From the NCBI GenBank assembly GCA_900169235.1, contig FWCC01000286.1:1-57486 (forward strand): 57,486 nucleotides of DNA, in the 5' to 3' direction. Within the stretch, counting starts at the first letter, position 1; each line of letters opens with the position of its first letter. Shown here piece after piece: positions 11,814 to 25,600 of this stretch. Origin of the DNA: Zarea fungicola (lineage: Eukaryota; Ascomycota; Sordariomycetes; Hypocreales; Cordycipitaceae). The notes beneath the pieces were generated by a model. That model was not told the DNA's origin. It worked only from the letters and a program-made list of their open reading frames with translations, and made no database searches. Position numbers and translations under genes: made by a program.

Positions 11814-12916
11814 AGCCCAACTTTTTGTTATTTTCCCTCGTTGTCTGCTCTGAGCAGAGAGAGGTTGAACCCGGGGATGGAAGTGGCAGTTACCAAGGTG
11901 TAACTTGTTGAGATTAATGAATAAAAGCCCATTCGGGAATAATAGCCGTCGCGGATAATACTACAAAGTTAATCAAAGTAATAAAGGCGAGATGTATGAA
12001 TTGTTTGCTTGGAGCCAACTAAGTCTCGGGACAACTTGCTTCCAAAAACCCTCAAGTACACTAGACTCACTATAGGGAACGATATGAAATGCAGACACAA
12101 CAAGACAACACAAGTGGAAATACTTGACAAAGGCAAAGAATCGGAAATGCCTTTGACCGCAGTACACAGTACCGTGTACAACATCCGGCGTTTTAACCCT
12201 CATTGGTGGAAAGAAGAAAACGCAGTAATGAGGCGATGCCAACCGCCAACCGGAAAAAGGCAACTTTGTACAACGACTTCTAATACAGTAAATCAACCCC
12301 ATCATGCACAGGTATGACGAGATGGAGCATGTGAGAAGGGCAAACACCCACGTTTCAAGATGGATGATATACGGTCTGACCGCGCCATATTCTACCATTT
12401 CATGCATCAGCATCTAGTGCACAGTTCCTCCGCAGCCGAATAAGCATATTTACATAGTTCATGTGTCCTTGGTTCCCATATAATTCAATAAGAACAGCCC
12501 ATCCATGCCTCCTCCGGTCTCCCAATCACCTAATTTTCGTCCCACTGGTATCCGTACGCCATCCCAAAATAAAAATCAAAACAGTTTTATAGATCATGTG
12601 CCCAAAAAGCATCAGCCACTTAATAATTGAAGAAAGGAAACCAAACGATCTTGATAGCGTTGAGCCGAGCTGAACGTCGAAAAAAGGTTGCCTCCTCGCA
12701 AGTGGTGTTGAGTAAAGAAAGAAAATATATCCAGAGCCGACAACGTTCAAAAACAATAAAATATATAACGATTGAGTAAAAAGCCGGGGTATCAATGTCG
12801 AAAATAAGTATCAATGAAATAAATGGTGTATGTGCGATGAGTTAGAACATAGGCATCGGCTTGCCTTGTTCGAATATTGGTCATGTGGTTCGTGTCGTAT
12901 AGTTTTGTATAGCCTC
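11814..12916. other. convergent intergenic region
   Basis: This lies between the 3' ends of the GPI-protein gene (+) and the RasGEF gene (-). It should hold both 3' UTRs and polyadenylation signals; AATAAA-like strings are present (for example AATAAAAG near 11920 on the plus strand). No gene was supported. Confidence 0.5.
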
Positions 12917-15900
12917 TCAGACCGGTGCTGGCGTAGCTGTATGGTGGCTTCGGTCTCGCGTCATCCAGCCAAAAAGATCACCGCGAGAGGCTCCAGTGGT
13001 GGTTACCGGAGTTGGTGGCTCTATGTCGCGACGCACCTCCCGTGGTTCAAGTAGCAAACTCTTTCGGTAGTAACTGACCTGGACGTTGCCTTGATCATTT
13101 TGACGGACGCGACCAATCTGTGATGTGAGCCAGTCCTGCATATCCGGGACCTCTGTGAGGCGGTAGGGAATCTGAAAACGTTGCAACTCGCCAATGATCT
13201 TAGCCGTACGAGTATGCTTGTCAAAGTTCACAACCGTGAGTTCCCCAGAGCCATCATCGGCACCCTCAGTGCCTAGGGACATTTGCTTCGTAGCAGGATT
13301 GCCAATATCCACAAAGGTAAGGTCAGTAAGATACATGCCTAGGAAAGGCAGACAGGGAGGGACATGGTCGTGCAGTCTTGTGCGAAGGACCTTGTTGTTT
13401 TGAGAGGGTTCAACAATTTCCTGGAGAGTGCGCAGCAAGTCCTTGCGCTTTGGGGAAATGAGATCCCAAGTCTTTCTCAAACGGTTGATGGTGCTGCTAT
13501 TCAAGCTGCAAATAATCGCCATTAAACCATCGTAGTTGTGCAGCTCGAGGCATTGGTGAGCGACTTTGATCCACTGCTTGATAATGGTTGCACGCTTCTT
13601 TATCTCCGTGTATTGAAGAATTGTATCGGCAACCAAGTTTGAAAGGTCCGTCGACAGTGCAGACATGGCCTTGACATTGGGCGCATCAACACCGCCCTTC
13701 TTCATCCATTGAGAGCCGAGAAGTTCCTCGGGCAATATTGCGCAGAAGATGTTCATTTGTTTCACAGTAAGCTGGCGGGCAATCTCCACTGGTTCAAAAT
13801 CGAGAATAGTTGGGTTGGCGTTGCCAGCTTGGAAGGAGGTGAGTAAATTATGCTGATGCTTGGAAATTGAAGGTGCGGGCAAGGGTACTTCGGCGGGGAT
13901 GTACTGGCCGATGGCGGTGTTGGTCTTTCCAATCGACGACACAAGGCGAGGGACCAGAGACCCCTGGCCCGAGACTTTCATGGCCAGCTCAAGCAGTCTT
14001 CTTCCAGCAGATGGAAGAACCGTTGCGAGTTTCCCCTCAGCAAAGGGCATAATCACCTTCAGGGCGTCCCGATCAGTTGAGTCTCTCCAATGAGACTCGA
14101 GCCAGCCCTTGAAAGCATTGTATACTCTCAGGCGGACTGGTCCAGCCATGTGAGGAGAATCAGCAACGTAGTCAAAGCGTTCAACCAGAGTCTTGGTGAG
14201 CTTCATCGGTGTGCAGAAAAGTCGAAAGGTGAGGAAGAAGGTGGAAACGAAAGTGGCATCTGGGGTGGACTCGTGTGTTGTGAGGCGCTCCACAAGTGCA
14301 GGTAGAGAGCCACCAGTTACCTGCCCCTCCTTATTGAACATGAGTTCATGGGCAAATGTCTTCTCCAGGAGTCGAGACTCCACGTCGTCCGCCTCATCCG
14401 CCAGTGTATTACCGGAGCTCAGGTCTGACATCGAAGGCTGCGATCTTGGCACTAAGCCTTGGTCTGGTGTGGTGGCTCGAGTTGATGTCTGCGAAAGCAT
14501 GCTCGTCTCCGAGTCCCTGCTAAGATAGGTAGTGCTGCTCCCGGCACTGGAGGCAACGACAGCTTCAAAGCGGGCGGAGTGGCTGTCTTGTTCGCGAACA
14601 GGGCTATCGTGGTAGTTTTGAGCATCCGGTGGTAGCAGTGTTGTGGTTAGTTTGGGCAGAGGAGGCAAGGTAGGGCGTGGAGTAAAGGCGGAAGCCGACC
14701 CGGCGTTGGAGGCAACCTCATCATTTGAAGTCGAAGGTCTGGACGAAGTTGGCGAGCTACCCTGGGTGTTGGCAGTATAAGATGAGGCAAGATTACTGTG
14801 CGAGTTGTTGGGGTTGAGGGACTCGCGTCGAACAGGTATATAAGAATCAGTGGTTTGTAGGGAGTCTGCTGCGCTAACAGCTTCTGATGCCGGGGGGCCT
14901 GCCACAGACGGCGTTCTTGAGCGCTCATGGGGTACGACGTCCAAAATTGAGAGATCTATTTCCAGGGCGCTGCCGTCAACATCGTACTCGAAATCACCGA
15001 TTCGTTCAATTGCCGCCTTGGCTTTTGCCACAGACTCTCCAGCAGCCTTAACACAATCTGTCGCGGAGGCGAGGAGAATGGTGGTGTCGTCGGATGTGAT
15101 AACATCCGCATCTTCAGACGCGGCACGGACTAAAATGTCTCTAGCAGAAAAAACAAGTCCATGCGTACGGTCCAGAAAGGTCATACGTGCCAGCTGCAGA
15201 GCAACAGGGACCACGCTGCAGTGTGATAAAACGCCATCGACGACGGCCAGGAGTTCGCCACCTGACGATGCAGATTGCCCTACCAAGACAGAGAGCTCCA
15301 TCCTAGAGGGTGACTGCCAATGGAGTCGTCCAATGAACGCACCAAGATGGGAAAGGAACCGATCATGCTGGCGACTCAGGCGCTCGGAGATCAAGTGGCC
15401 AGGGCGAGAGAGGGGCGAGGGACCAGCAAGGGAATGACGGTGCGCGAAAGTGGCAGATGTCCGATTCTGGGAAATGCTTCCCTGGGATAGTCGGTGGTTC
15501 GCAGTAGCGGAAGGTGTTTGGTTGAGAGAAGAAAGGCGCTTGTTCCACTGAGCGTGAGAAACATGGATTGCTTCGCCAAGGTCAGAGGTGGCGATGCTAG
15601 CACTGGTGTCGTCCGTAGTTGCCCGTGAGCCAGCCTCCGATGCGGTTTCTACAGGCTGCTCATCAAACGTCGCTCTCTCTGCTGGCGGCGTGGGTGGGAT
15701 GTACGACTCCTCTTGGACTGTGGCCATGACGGTAACAGTAGCAGGAGCCCGGGCACGTCGGTCGTCTTCTAGTACATCTAGGAATCGTACACCTTTGTTA
15801 ACTATACGGAAAGCTTTGAGAATCATCTCATCTACCACGTCGTTAACATCCTCACGAGGGTAAGCAGATTCGCGATGGGAGTCCTGTAGACGCTTCGCAG

Positions 15901-16610
15901 TTTTGACGAGCAGAGACAGCTCGGCCAGCAATGACTTTCGACATTTTCGCAGGGAGTCGTTGCGTTGAACGGTCACAGACTCTCTGTTCAAGCAGTTGGT
16001 ACGTTCCTGAAATTGAATTGTCAGCAAAAGGGACGAGGGTCTTTCAATGGGCCACGGCCGTGACAAGATGCTCACAGGGCCAACATACCAAGAGAAATCG
16101 AACGCCGGCAATGATGCCTTTCATAAACTCCTGGTTTCTGAAGAGCTCACTGTCATCCACCGAGGTGCTTCTTAGCAAATCCCAAAAGTTGAGTAGGGAT
16201 TTGAGGAGAGCCCGCATGTCATCGGGCTCATAGGCTTCGCAGTAGTTGGTTGGCAGCCATCCACGCGCGCCTGAGATCAAAAGGGTACCGTCCGCCCAAC
16301 CATTGGTGTGAATAGAGTGGACGAGAATGACGTCGCCCTCTTCCAGTGGCAGAGTGACACTGGATTCGGTGGCGGCATGGCTGGGCTGGAAGGGATAAAA
16401 GGCACGGAGAAAGTTGTGGAAGATGGGGGGGGCTTCAGGCGACAGGTCCTCCTGGGAGCCGTTTGGAGTCGCCGGGGGCGTCATTTGTGCGTTTTGTGAG
16501 GTGTTGTTGTGTAGTTGGTAAGGGCCATTGACTGTCGACGCAGAATGACTCTTGGCCAGTTGGAGAGGTGCCACTTGGAGACTGGCTCGACTATGTTGTG
16601 CAGAGTGCAT
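12917..16610 (-). CDS. CDC25: Ras guanine-nucleotide exchange factor, Cdc25 type (SH3-RasGEF_N-RasGEF)
   Basis: Two exons, 16610-16089 and 16006-12917, give 1203 residues; the intron is 82 nt (GTATGT to TTTCAG). Domain order is an SH3 domain at about residues 68-127 (LRAFYPF, GDVILV, GWLPTNYCE), a long Ser/Thr-rich linker, RasGEF_N at about 717-840 (SRLLEKTFAHELMF) and the catalytic Cdc25 domain at about 912-1140 (QLTVKQMNIFCAI, NYDGLMAIICSLN, LPFLGMYLTDLTFVD). This order and size match fungal Cdc25 proteins, which load Ras with GTP at the membrane and feed cAMP/PKA and MAPK signalling. The first in-frame ATG, at 16610, is taken as the start; the frame stays open upstream without another ATG, so an extra 5' exon is possible. 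All hallmark blocks are intact. Confidence 0.93.
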
Positions 16611-19600
16611 GGCGCTCAGCACAGCCGTGCAAGACGGGTGGTGCAGGTCGTCAGGCAGTGGTGCGAGTCGAGATACGACAGCCACGCCAGAGGACAACCT
16701 GCGTCGCAAGGATTGGTAGGCAGAGTCGAAGAGCCAACTATACTTGTGTTGATGTTGATGGTGTAGCCCAATTGCTCAGTGTGCAAGAGAGTAAAAGGTA
16801 AGTTGCGATTCTGACGAGAGTCCGTTCAGAGAGGACTTCAAAAACACCGTATAATTCGGAACCTGATTAGAGCTTGAGAGAAAGGAGTTGTCGTCGTATA
16901 CGATATGTGGGTGGTCAGTGGCCGAGGGGAAGTTGCAGCGTTGTGCGATTTAGACGCGGAGTGGCGGGAGTTCAGATGAAAGGTTTCGAGCTGTAGCATG
17001 CAAAACAAGAAGTCGTCAGCAACAATAACGAGGCGCGAAGTTGTTGATTGTATCAAGTTGACATGGATGCGCGTCTGGAATGAAGAGACAGAATGGTCAT
17101 GGAAGCCAGCAAGGCGGTAGGTTTGGAATGCAGTTGGCTGGCCCCTGCCTGAAGTATTCCCAGAGCATGCCGCGGATTTTTTTGGGGGGAGGTTTGGTGG
17201 TGGGCGCAAGGTACTGAGGCGCTGTAGCGGCGCTGGGACTAGTCCGGCCGGGTACGCAGGTGGCGCAAACAGCTTGCGCTGCGGCCGTACCAGTTGGGAA
17301 GGAATGGGGGGCCAAGTGGAAAAGCTAATGTGCCAAGACGCAATTGAGAGACTGCCATTGAGTGATACTTACAATATGCCCTGCAACAGGAGTCGAAAGG
17401 AAGAAATGAGAGGCAGGAAAAATGAGAAAACAACCGAAATTAGAAAAACAGTACGACGGATTCGAATGCGGGAGGGAAAAATAAAAAATGAAGAGTGAGG
17501 GAGAGGAGCCAGGTTTGGGAGAGGGTCGTTGTCGGTAGTCGAAAAGAAAGAAGGGGGGAGGTACTCCGTACAAGTATGTGTACAGCTCTCGTACAAGTAC
17601 CTGTACTCCGTCCTTTGGGGGCAGCAAAGCTAGCCAAGGTCTCCGTAGAAGGCTGCTAGTAAGATATCCTTCCTTGGGAAGTGGGTTGGGGGGAGCCAAG
17701 GGCCAAAGGCACCGGGCAACGAAGCGAGCCGACCCAAGGCCATGGGAAAGTGGGTGCAGGCCCGTAACCTTGTGTGTGGTCTGAGAACAGGTACAATAGC
17801 GCTCGTTATGGACAATGATTACTGGACCGATATGCTTGAGGACCTTTGCCCTTGTGTGCCTACAGAATCCTAGGTGGCAGGCAGGGTGATGTGTTTGTAC
17901 CGGGTGCAAGTGCAAACAACTACCAATTTCATCTCCCAGCTAACAATAAAACTAGTAGTTAATAACAGCCTCTCTCTACACCGTAGCTTGTACACTACTT
18001 GCAGGCAAACTGACACCTTGGCTACCAACCTTGGCCTCTTATTACTGGTGTTATTATTTGCGTGCCACTTTAGTGCAAACAAACCTCGTCACTGCATTTC
18101 CCGATACCTGGGTGACCCGCACTAGCTCTCGACTGGGGCTAGCATGCTCCGTAGCGCGGGTGGGGGATCGTGGTCCCCAGTGGTGCCTCTAGTTGACATG
18201 TCCCACTGAGATGAGAAGGCAAAAGCGGCCCTCCCTCCCAGTCTCGACCCCTCAACCCCTTCCACCATCACAACCTTGAGCCAGGCACGCCAGGGACAAG
18301 GGGGAGGAGGCGTGCGAGGCCACGAGCCTGAGCAGAAATGGGGGCCCTGTCACTGGCGGCGCACAGCGGTGGGTCGCTCATGGGTTGGAGCGTTGGTCGA
18401 TGGCCGCCATCACCGTCAAAAACAAGGAGCAGCAATTCTTTGTTACTTCCTTGCAAGCCATCCATCATTACTCAGTAACACCGGGTGTGCCTCCAGAGCT
18501 GAATAATGGTAACCACCGCCCGGCTGTCGGAAGTTGGGCATTCTTGGAGATGCATCCAGGCACGCACGCACTGCATTGCATGTTCAGCTTGTCGGGTAAT
18601 GAACATGTTCACCAGACCCTATCTAATTAATAATAAAGTGGCCTTTTTGTTTTGTTTTTCTGTATTCCTGTATTACACTCAATCATCTACCGAACTTCTC
18701 GTCCATCTACTTTCCGGTATAGCGGGCCAGGGGGAGGCATGTGCGCTGTGCCTTGTGGTTCTTACAGCGCCTGCTTCCACTGTAGCTACACCACCACCAC
18801 CGCCATTGTGTTCCAGAGGCGTGGGCCTTCCACAATATTTTCCGGCAATCCAGTATCGTAAGTCACAACACGCTGCACCCTCGTCACAGCGCACGCAATG
18901 CTGCCCGAGCAAACTATCCACGTGGAGATGTTTCTTTTATTACCTTTCTCATCATCTCACACTGCCTTGCGATTGTGGCTATTGTCCCATTTTCCTCTTT
19001 TGTACCAGCATGCTCTCAGCTCGATTCAATACCGTACCCAGTGCATCAGCCCGAAAGCCACTTTTGGTGAGCCATTGCGCAGCAAGAAAAGAATGGCAAT
19101 CAAATCAGCTCTTAAACATGCCGGCGGCATTTCATATGCAACTCATACGACCTGCAGCATCCAACTGATATCCGAGTGGTCTGGTTCCGGAGGTTCATAA
19201 GAGCAATCGATAAATATCAAGAGTCCATACAAGGTGTCTGTCTACCCCCCCACACACCACCAGATTGGACCGTTTTTATCGTTTTACCGTTTATCATTAC
19301 ACGAGGCCAAGAATCAAATCCATCCATTATTACAGTACACACTCTACCCGCATCCTCGGCGCAATTCAATCCGGCAATGCTAATTACGGTGGAGTCCCCA
19401 TTTCTTGGCCAAGACCTCAAAAGACATGCCGACCTCAGTAGTGGATCGTGCTCGATGTCAAGCACTCTCCCGTCTAGAGGCACAGAGACGACAGCCATTG
19501 CCCCTGCCAACCACTCTACTGGTATTTAGTTATCCGGTAAAAGGTCAAATTCGGACCTGCCGCTTCCCTGGGCTTTTCCATTCTGGTCTGCTCCACTAGT

Positions 19601-22600
19601 CCTAATTGGATGGATAGCAAAAGGCTGGCGGAAGCAGCTCTGGCACTCGCTAGGCCTAAACTAGCTCGCTTGTTCCGACCGAGGCTCAGATTAGCTTCTG
19701 GGATACTGGTAGTAACGAGGCATCTGTTGTTTCTTGGCGACGGCCCTAAGCTGGACCAAGATGCGATACACTCTGCAGGAAACTCTTGGTCTAAAGCCTC
19801 TGCACATAATAAATTTTACCTTTACAGTTGGCTGTAAAGTGGCCAAGGAAAGTCCAGATGACCAAGTGCCACTCCGCTGAAACGGGAATGTCAATCCCAA
19901 AACCGGCCCGAACGGTTATATGTATGAGCAGCTTCATCAATGCGCACACGGTGACAAGCCACTCGTCAGATTCATTGTATCCGTTACAAATCGCACAGTC
20001 ATACTCAACCAAATCAATTTAACAACTCATTGAGGCTTGATTATGGTCTGCCCGCCGCCACTCGCCACCACAGGAAAGGAACCATTCAACCCTTCTGCAG
20101 GGAGGGTTCCTGACTAGGGCCGATTTTGTGGCAGTGACGCCACCAACCAGTATGGTCTGATTAACAGAACTGCTGCCACGTCCATGAGGTAAGATGCTGA
20201 CGACAATTTTTTTACTTTTTATCCATTTGAAATCGAATTTGCCGTTTGTATCTGCCTTTTTAAATATGCAACTCTTGTACTTCACAATTGCTTATTCGTG
20301 GTGGCCAATGCATCACGCCTGGCCAACTAACACGAAAGGCCAACCGCAAGGTAGTGGAAAAAGCAACTTAATCTCACTATACACACTTTGCAGTAAGGGA
20401 TTTCCATTACCCACACATGCGACATAGAGGGAGAAACCAAGGGATCACAGAGTAGTACTAACTAGTGGTAGCCATGGTGATATCCTGCCACAAGGGTAAT
20501 ATGTAGCATAAAGCATCCAGCAAAGAGCAACTGTTCTTTCCCTGCCACACAAAAACAAAACCCGTTCCAGTGACGTCGAGGGCACTGCGCCTGATAACCG
20601 CCTGGAGGCTTTTGTTCCATTATCAGCGGACCCGTTGCAAGGGAAGACAATCCAATTGACGCTAGTCTTGCAATTGGGCCCAACACCGGCACCTCTGCAT
20701 GTCGCCTTGTTTTTGCCAAAGCAATGCCTCACCACAGGAATCACGCACAATGCAGTGAAACATCTCGCCGCAAGTATATGTACCTCTAGATTCCATACCG
20801 TCTCTTATCCCCTATTGTAGTTTGGTGTTTATTCCGTCACATCTTGCTTTTTTACTTTGTCTCTAGTGTAGTGTCCTGGTCAAAGTAGCCGCAACAACTT
20901 CAAGTCCAAGCGCAGTCCAACAGCCACAACCCTCACGAAACGTGTTCATCAATTTGGGTGTTGAACCCCTAGATAATACCGCCCAGCTACGTAAAAACAG
21001 GAATCCTGTTTCATCGGGTGAGATGCTATTCTTGGATACCATCAATCCAACTCCAATTCCAAATCGTCTCTTAAAACTCTTGCCTAGGCAGTGTAAATCG
21101 GTGCTTGGGCCGCCCAGCCATAAAAACTTTAACATGTTTCTTTTTCTTCTGGGACTCTCGTCGTCTCAGGCCATCGTCTGATCTACGCTTCGCCCTAGCA
21201 AGCCTTGTTTCGGAAGAAGCAGACAATCTGATGGATCATCTACGGCATCGCACTACCCTCGACAGGGTCGTGTTGGCCGATCCTTCGTACACTCGACAAG
21301 CCGACCGCAGTTTCTCTCTTTACTTGTTGATTATGAGACTTAATTTCGCATCACATGCAAGCGGTTGACGTTATCCACGGGCAACCTGAAAGCACATCAG
21401 TGAGCACACAAACTACACTTGTAACAGGGTTTCAGTGGCTGCGCTGTGTATAATTATAAACGCTTCTCAGCCAAAATCTTTAGGTATGGGGAGCAGCGCC
21501 GCGCCATGCCCTGCCCCTGCTCCAGTGCATCCCAGCAAAAACATTACACTAGCATTACAAGTATACAGGTAATTGTATGTCTAACAGCTTGAAATTAAAC
21601 AAAAAGTGACGAGGCGCTGTCAGCCATCAGGGTCGACTTGGGGAGAAGACTCTCGGCAGTCGCTTATACATGAACCGATGGCTTGTTGTTGGCTCGTTCA
21701 ACAACCAGTTTTGCAGACTTTGAACAGTGCAGGTAAAAATAAAAATGAAGGCAAAAATAAAAATAGCAGAACGGCATTGCGCAAATGCAATCCCCTGTAC
21801 TTTTTTTTTCTGCGATCCATAGTGCATGGCGCAGTCACACAAAATATGAACATGTGGCAAACGTGATGTCTGATCGCCACGACGTGGACGTCTGAGCGCT
21901 TTCGAGACATTCTGCTTACCAGTACCAGCCATCATTTTGGCCGCACCACAATACCTGACTACCCAATGCACCGTTTTTTGCTAATTTTATAATAACGGGT
22001 TGGGCGGGCGTTTGTTCTATTCTCCACCTGTAAATGACATTGCCCCCTGCTGTTCAACCCCGGACGACAGAACTGGTCTGTGGCGAACAGGGAAGCAGAG
22101 CAAGGTGTCATCTTTTTGGCGCGCCCCGTCGCCGCCAGTGGTAACCCTACGGCCCTTTTCGCTTTTGCGGCAAGGTTCTTTGGGTGATTAGCTACTGTAT
22201 GTACCAGCATGCGGTCGAGGCTCCCTGTCCGGCTCTGTCTCCCGCCATCATGCCATTCGTCAATGGAACGCCCATCTCAGTGGGGAAGAATCCATCCATC
22301 CTGTGGGCGGCCAAAGACCCATGCGACCCTGGCTGGGCTGGGCTGTGACTTTGCGCGCGAATACGCCTGGGACATGCAGAGACAGACAGCGCAGAACCAT
22401 TGGGCTCTCTGTTCAACGAGAGAGGATTCGGCGAAGATAGTTGGACCAAGGCAACATGGAGTGAAAAGAGTTCGGTTTAGCCTGGAACGTCTAGCCCAAA
22501 AATCGGTGATTGACATTGCTTTTAGCCTGGTCAAGCTCGCGCCTTTTTTGTTGGTTTACAGATCACAACGAAATTGGTCAACCATCCCGACGGGGCAATT

Positions 22601-25600
22601 GATGTCGCCTCCTCTTTTCCCCTCTGCTCATTTTCTCCGCCGCTTCATCCGATGACAGGCAGAGATACACAACGTCATGCACAATAGTCGTTCCGTCCAC
22701 ACTTCTGGGAGGGGCTTGATAACACCTGCCACTTGACCAGGAAATAGCAGTTGATAGCTAAGTTCCCAACTTTTCAGGTACGTAGCTTTCTTACCTGGAT
22801 AGAGAAATTACTTTAGTAGTAAATTGTCCGGTGATAAGAGTCCCAGTGCGATGACACCGGAGGCGTCCACCAAACGATTGTCCTTGAGTTTGTATCATCC
22901 TGGTGCATTTTGCATTATTCGACTTTATTCTCGAACTACTGTCCGACACTTTATCATGCGGCTGGCCGTACTGGGGTAATACTGAGAAGCGGCCAAAATA
23001 TCAGGCTACGAATGACACAATAGCTTCACCCTTGCCGTACGAATTCCATGTGGGCCAGTGGCCGTACAAAGCCTCAAGCGGTGAATGTTTGCCTACAGGC
23101 AAGGATACCAGGGCACTTTGCTGGTCACCGCCAAGTTGATGACGGCTTGAGAACAGCTTTGGACTCGGCTGCGCGCTTATTGCATCGCCATTGCTATCAT
23201 CACATTGCCGAGCCGCAATTGGCAAGTGTACACCACACGGTGACTTTTTTTTCGTCGCCTTCAATTGCTTTTTCCCCTTATTGTAAAACAGAAGCTGCAT
23301 GCATAAAGGGTCACGTTATTGAAGCCCCGTCCTTGCGGCACGGCGCAGATGGACTTGCATCTGCGACAATATGAGCATCCACGGTTGCCTTGAGTTAACC
23401 ACCGCCCATGCACATGACTTCATGTGGCTCGAAGCTCGGTTCTATTTGACTTCACTGATCCTCCGTCTCTGGTAACTGAGACGGGGCTGCTAGCATAATT
23501 TTTTTATGATGGCTTCTTAATAGCCGGTAAGACCCGTCCGAATGGAGACGCGTCACAATAAAGGCTGCGAGCCGGCTGTAGACTACGGAACATATATCCA
23601 ATTTCAAAAGTGTGCTCTAACAAATCCACGGTAGCAGGCTGATCTTGCTGAGTCAAGCAAACCTTTCGCCGCATCTTGCAATTCCCAGGAATCCCAAGAA
23701 AATAAAATACAAATTCACGAGAAACGAGAAACGAGAAACAAGAAACAAGAAACGAGAGAAATGAGCCCATCAAGAACATGATTCAAGAAAAGGGCTCGGT
23801 AGCGAATGCATGCGCCTAACAAAAAAGTGGCGGCGTTTTGGCGTCGGACTACACCAAAGGAACAGGCCCGGCCCATGACATCCGTAAGTGAAATAGATGG
23901 GGCTGCCATATCTGACAATACAGACGAGTGAGATGATATGAAGGAAGAATCCTCCAAAAATACTTTTTTTCTTACTAATAGTACTTGGAAGTAAACTACC
24001 GTTCAATGAGGAAGCAGGCGCTTGGCTAGGCGGAGAACAAGGCAAAATGAGGCTTTGAGGCCTGGTTAGTGGGAAGATCCTTGTCAATGGCAAAAAAGGC
24101 AAATGGGGACGACGCGCTAGTTCGCAAGTTTGGTTGTTTGCCGGATTATTCGGCTGGTGGGATGAGCTGATAGACGAGTTTCGTCCAGGATTTTTTCTTT
24201 GCTTCCTCGCTATTCATCAGGTGAACTCAATCTGAAGGAAAGATCCACCGCGCTCACCGGCATATTTCCTTTCACTCTTCGATAGGGCGAGTGAGGTGGG
24301 TAGCCCAAGTCGACTTCTATGAGGCCGACTGCTCGCCGATGGCGGCGGGTACGGCAGGGATTTTGGAGGTTTCAAGATGCAGCTTCACAGCTCGCCCGCC
24401 AAGCATCGCGCCCCCCGGTAGCTCCTTCTATTCAGGTTGGGATATGTCAATTAACTAATACTGCTATTTTGGATACGAAGCTCGAAATGCCGCTCCTGCC
24501 ACTGAGTCAGTTGATAACCAATGTTGGTCATGTTACTGATGCGGGTTCGCGGCAAGGCTGCCGTCCGGCTGCATTGGAAGCGTCCCCGGGCAATTTAGCC
24601 TCTTGCTAATATGGAAGCTTCTCTTAGCTATTGCGAACCAAAGTACGGCAGATTCCAAAAGGCACGCTGTAATACAGAATAACCTGCCATTATATCCTGT
24701 GCGAAGTACGTTATCCGACTGGTGTAACGGGTGGAGAAGGGGTGGTAATTGTACACAGTTAAAGCTCAGCCGTGTCGAATTTGTCTTCGATGCATCCAAA
24801 CCGCCTACCTAGCAATCTATGTGAGACCGCGGCAGTTGAACCAACACGGTTACGTGCGCAACACCTGTCTTTTCAGAGGGTCTCGTGTAAATTGACAGAA
24901 ACCGCTATCTGATGACCAATTTGTTCACTTCAAGCATAACCTATGAGTTGCTAGCGAGTGGAGCTCGACTTTCACTCTACTTTAGTAATTCCTTACCAAA
25001 GCTTGCTTGGATGACAGCGAGTCAGAGCTAGAATTGATTCCAGCATAAGTGTAGAAACAAAAACATCGTCTGTCCGCCGTAGTATGTAAGAAACACCGGT
25101 GCTGGCACAAATCGGCCTGTCAGCGACATAGTGGCGCTTGCTTTACCCCTGTGATTGGCAGCATTACGCACGCCGAGAGATGCACTAATGTAAAGAGACA
25201 GTTTTGGAAATAAGGCGTCTGACAACAGGATCCCAAGCACAGACAATTTTGAACGCTACTATCACAACTATTGGCATTCATATTACTGTTTCTCACCGAA
25301 GTGATTACCCAACGTTTTGGTATGCCCATTTCACAATGCTTCCATTTTTCTCTCGTATATACACCCTGTGTTATCTAGCGTTGAAGCCATTGCGTTGTTT
25401 TCTCACGCTACTGAAACTTGGCTACGTATAGGTAAAAGGCCTGCTTAGCGTTGCATGGCGCGGTCCGGCTCCTCGGGTTTCCATGCAATACGCACATCGT
25501 TCTTCATTTTGCCGCTGATCCCTTTCTTCTTTAAGCTTTGCATGAATCAATTATGGAGTACGGAAGACCCAATGGAGAATGAATCAAGAAAGCTAGCAAA

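Noticed and set aside
14850..15437. 195-codon plus-strand frame
   Set aside because: Antisense shadow of the Ser-rich linker of the RasGEF gene.
18506..19168. 220-codon plus-strand ATG frame
   Set aside because: Composition is odd (many Ser, Cys, Pro runs), no domain was recognised, and one such frame in 57 kb is not far from chance; only mentioned in the span entry.
22209..22655. 148-codon plus-strand frame
   Set aside because: It starts from a non-ATG reading and has no recognisable domain; likely chance.
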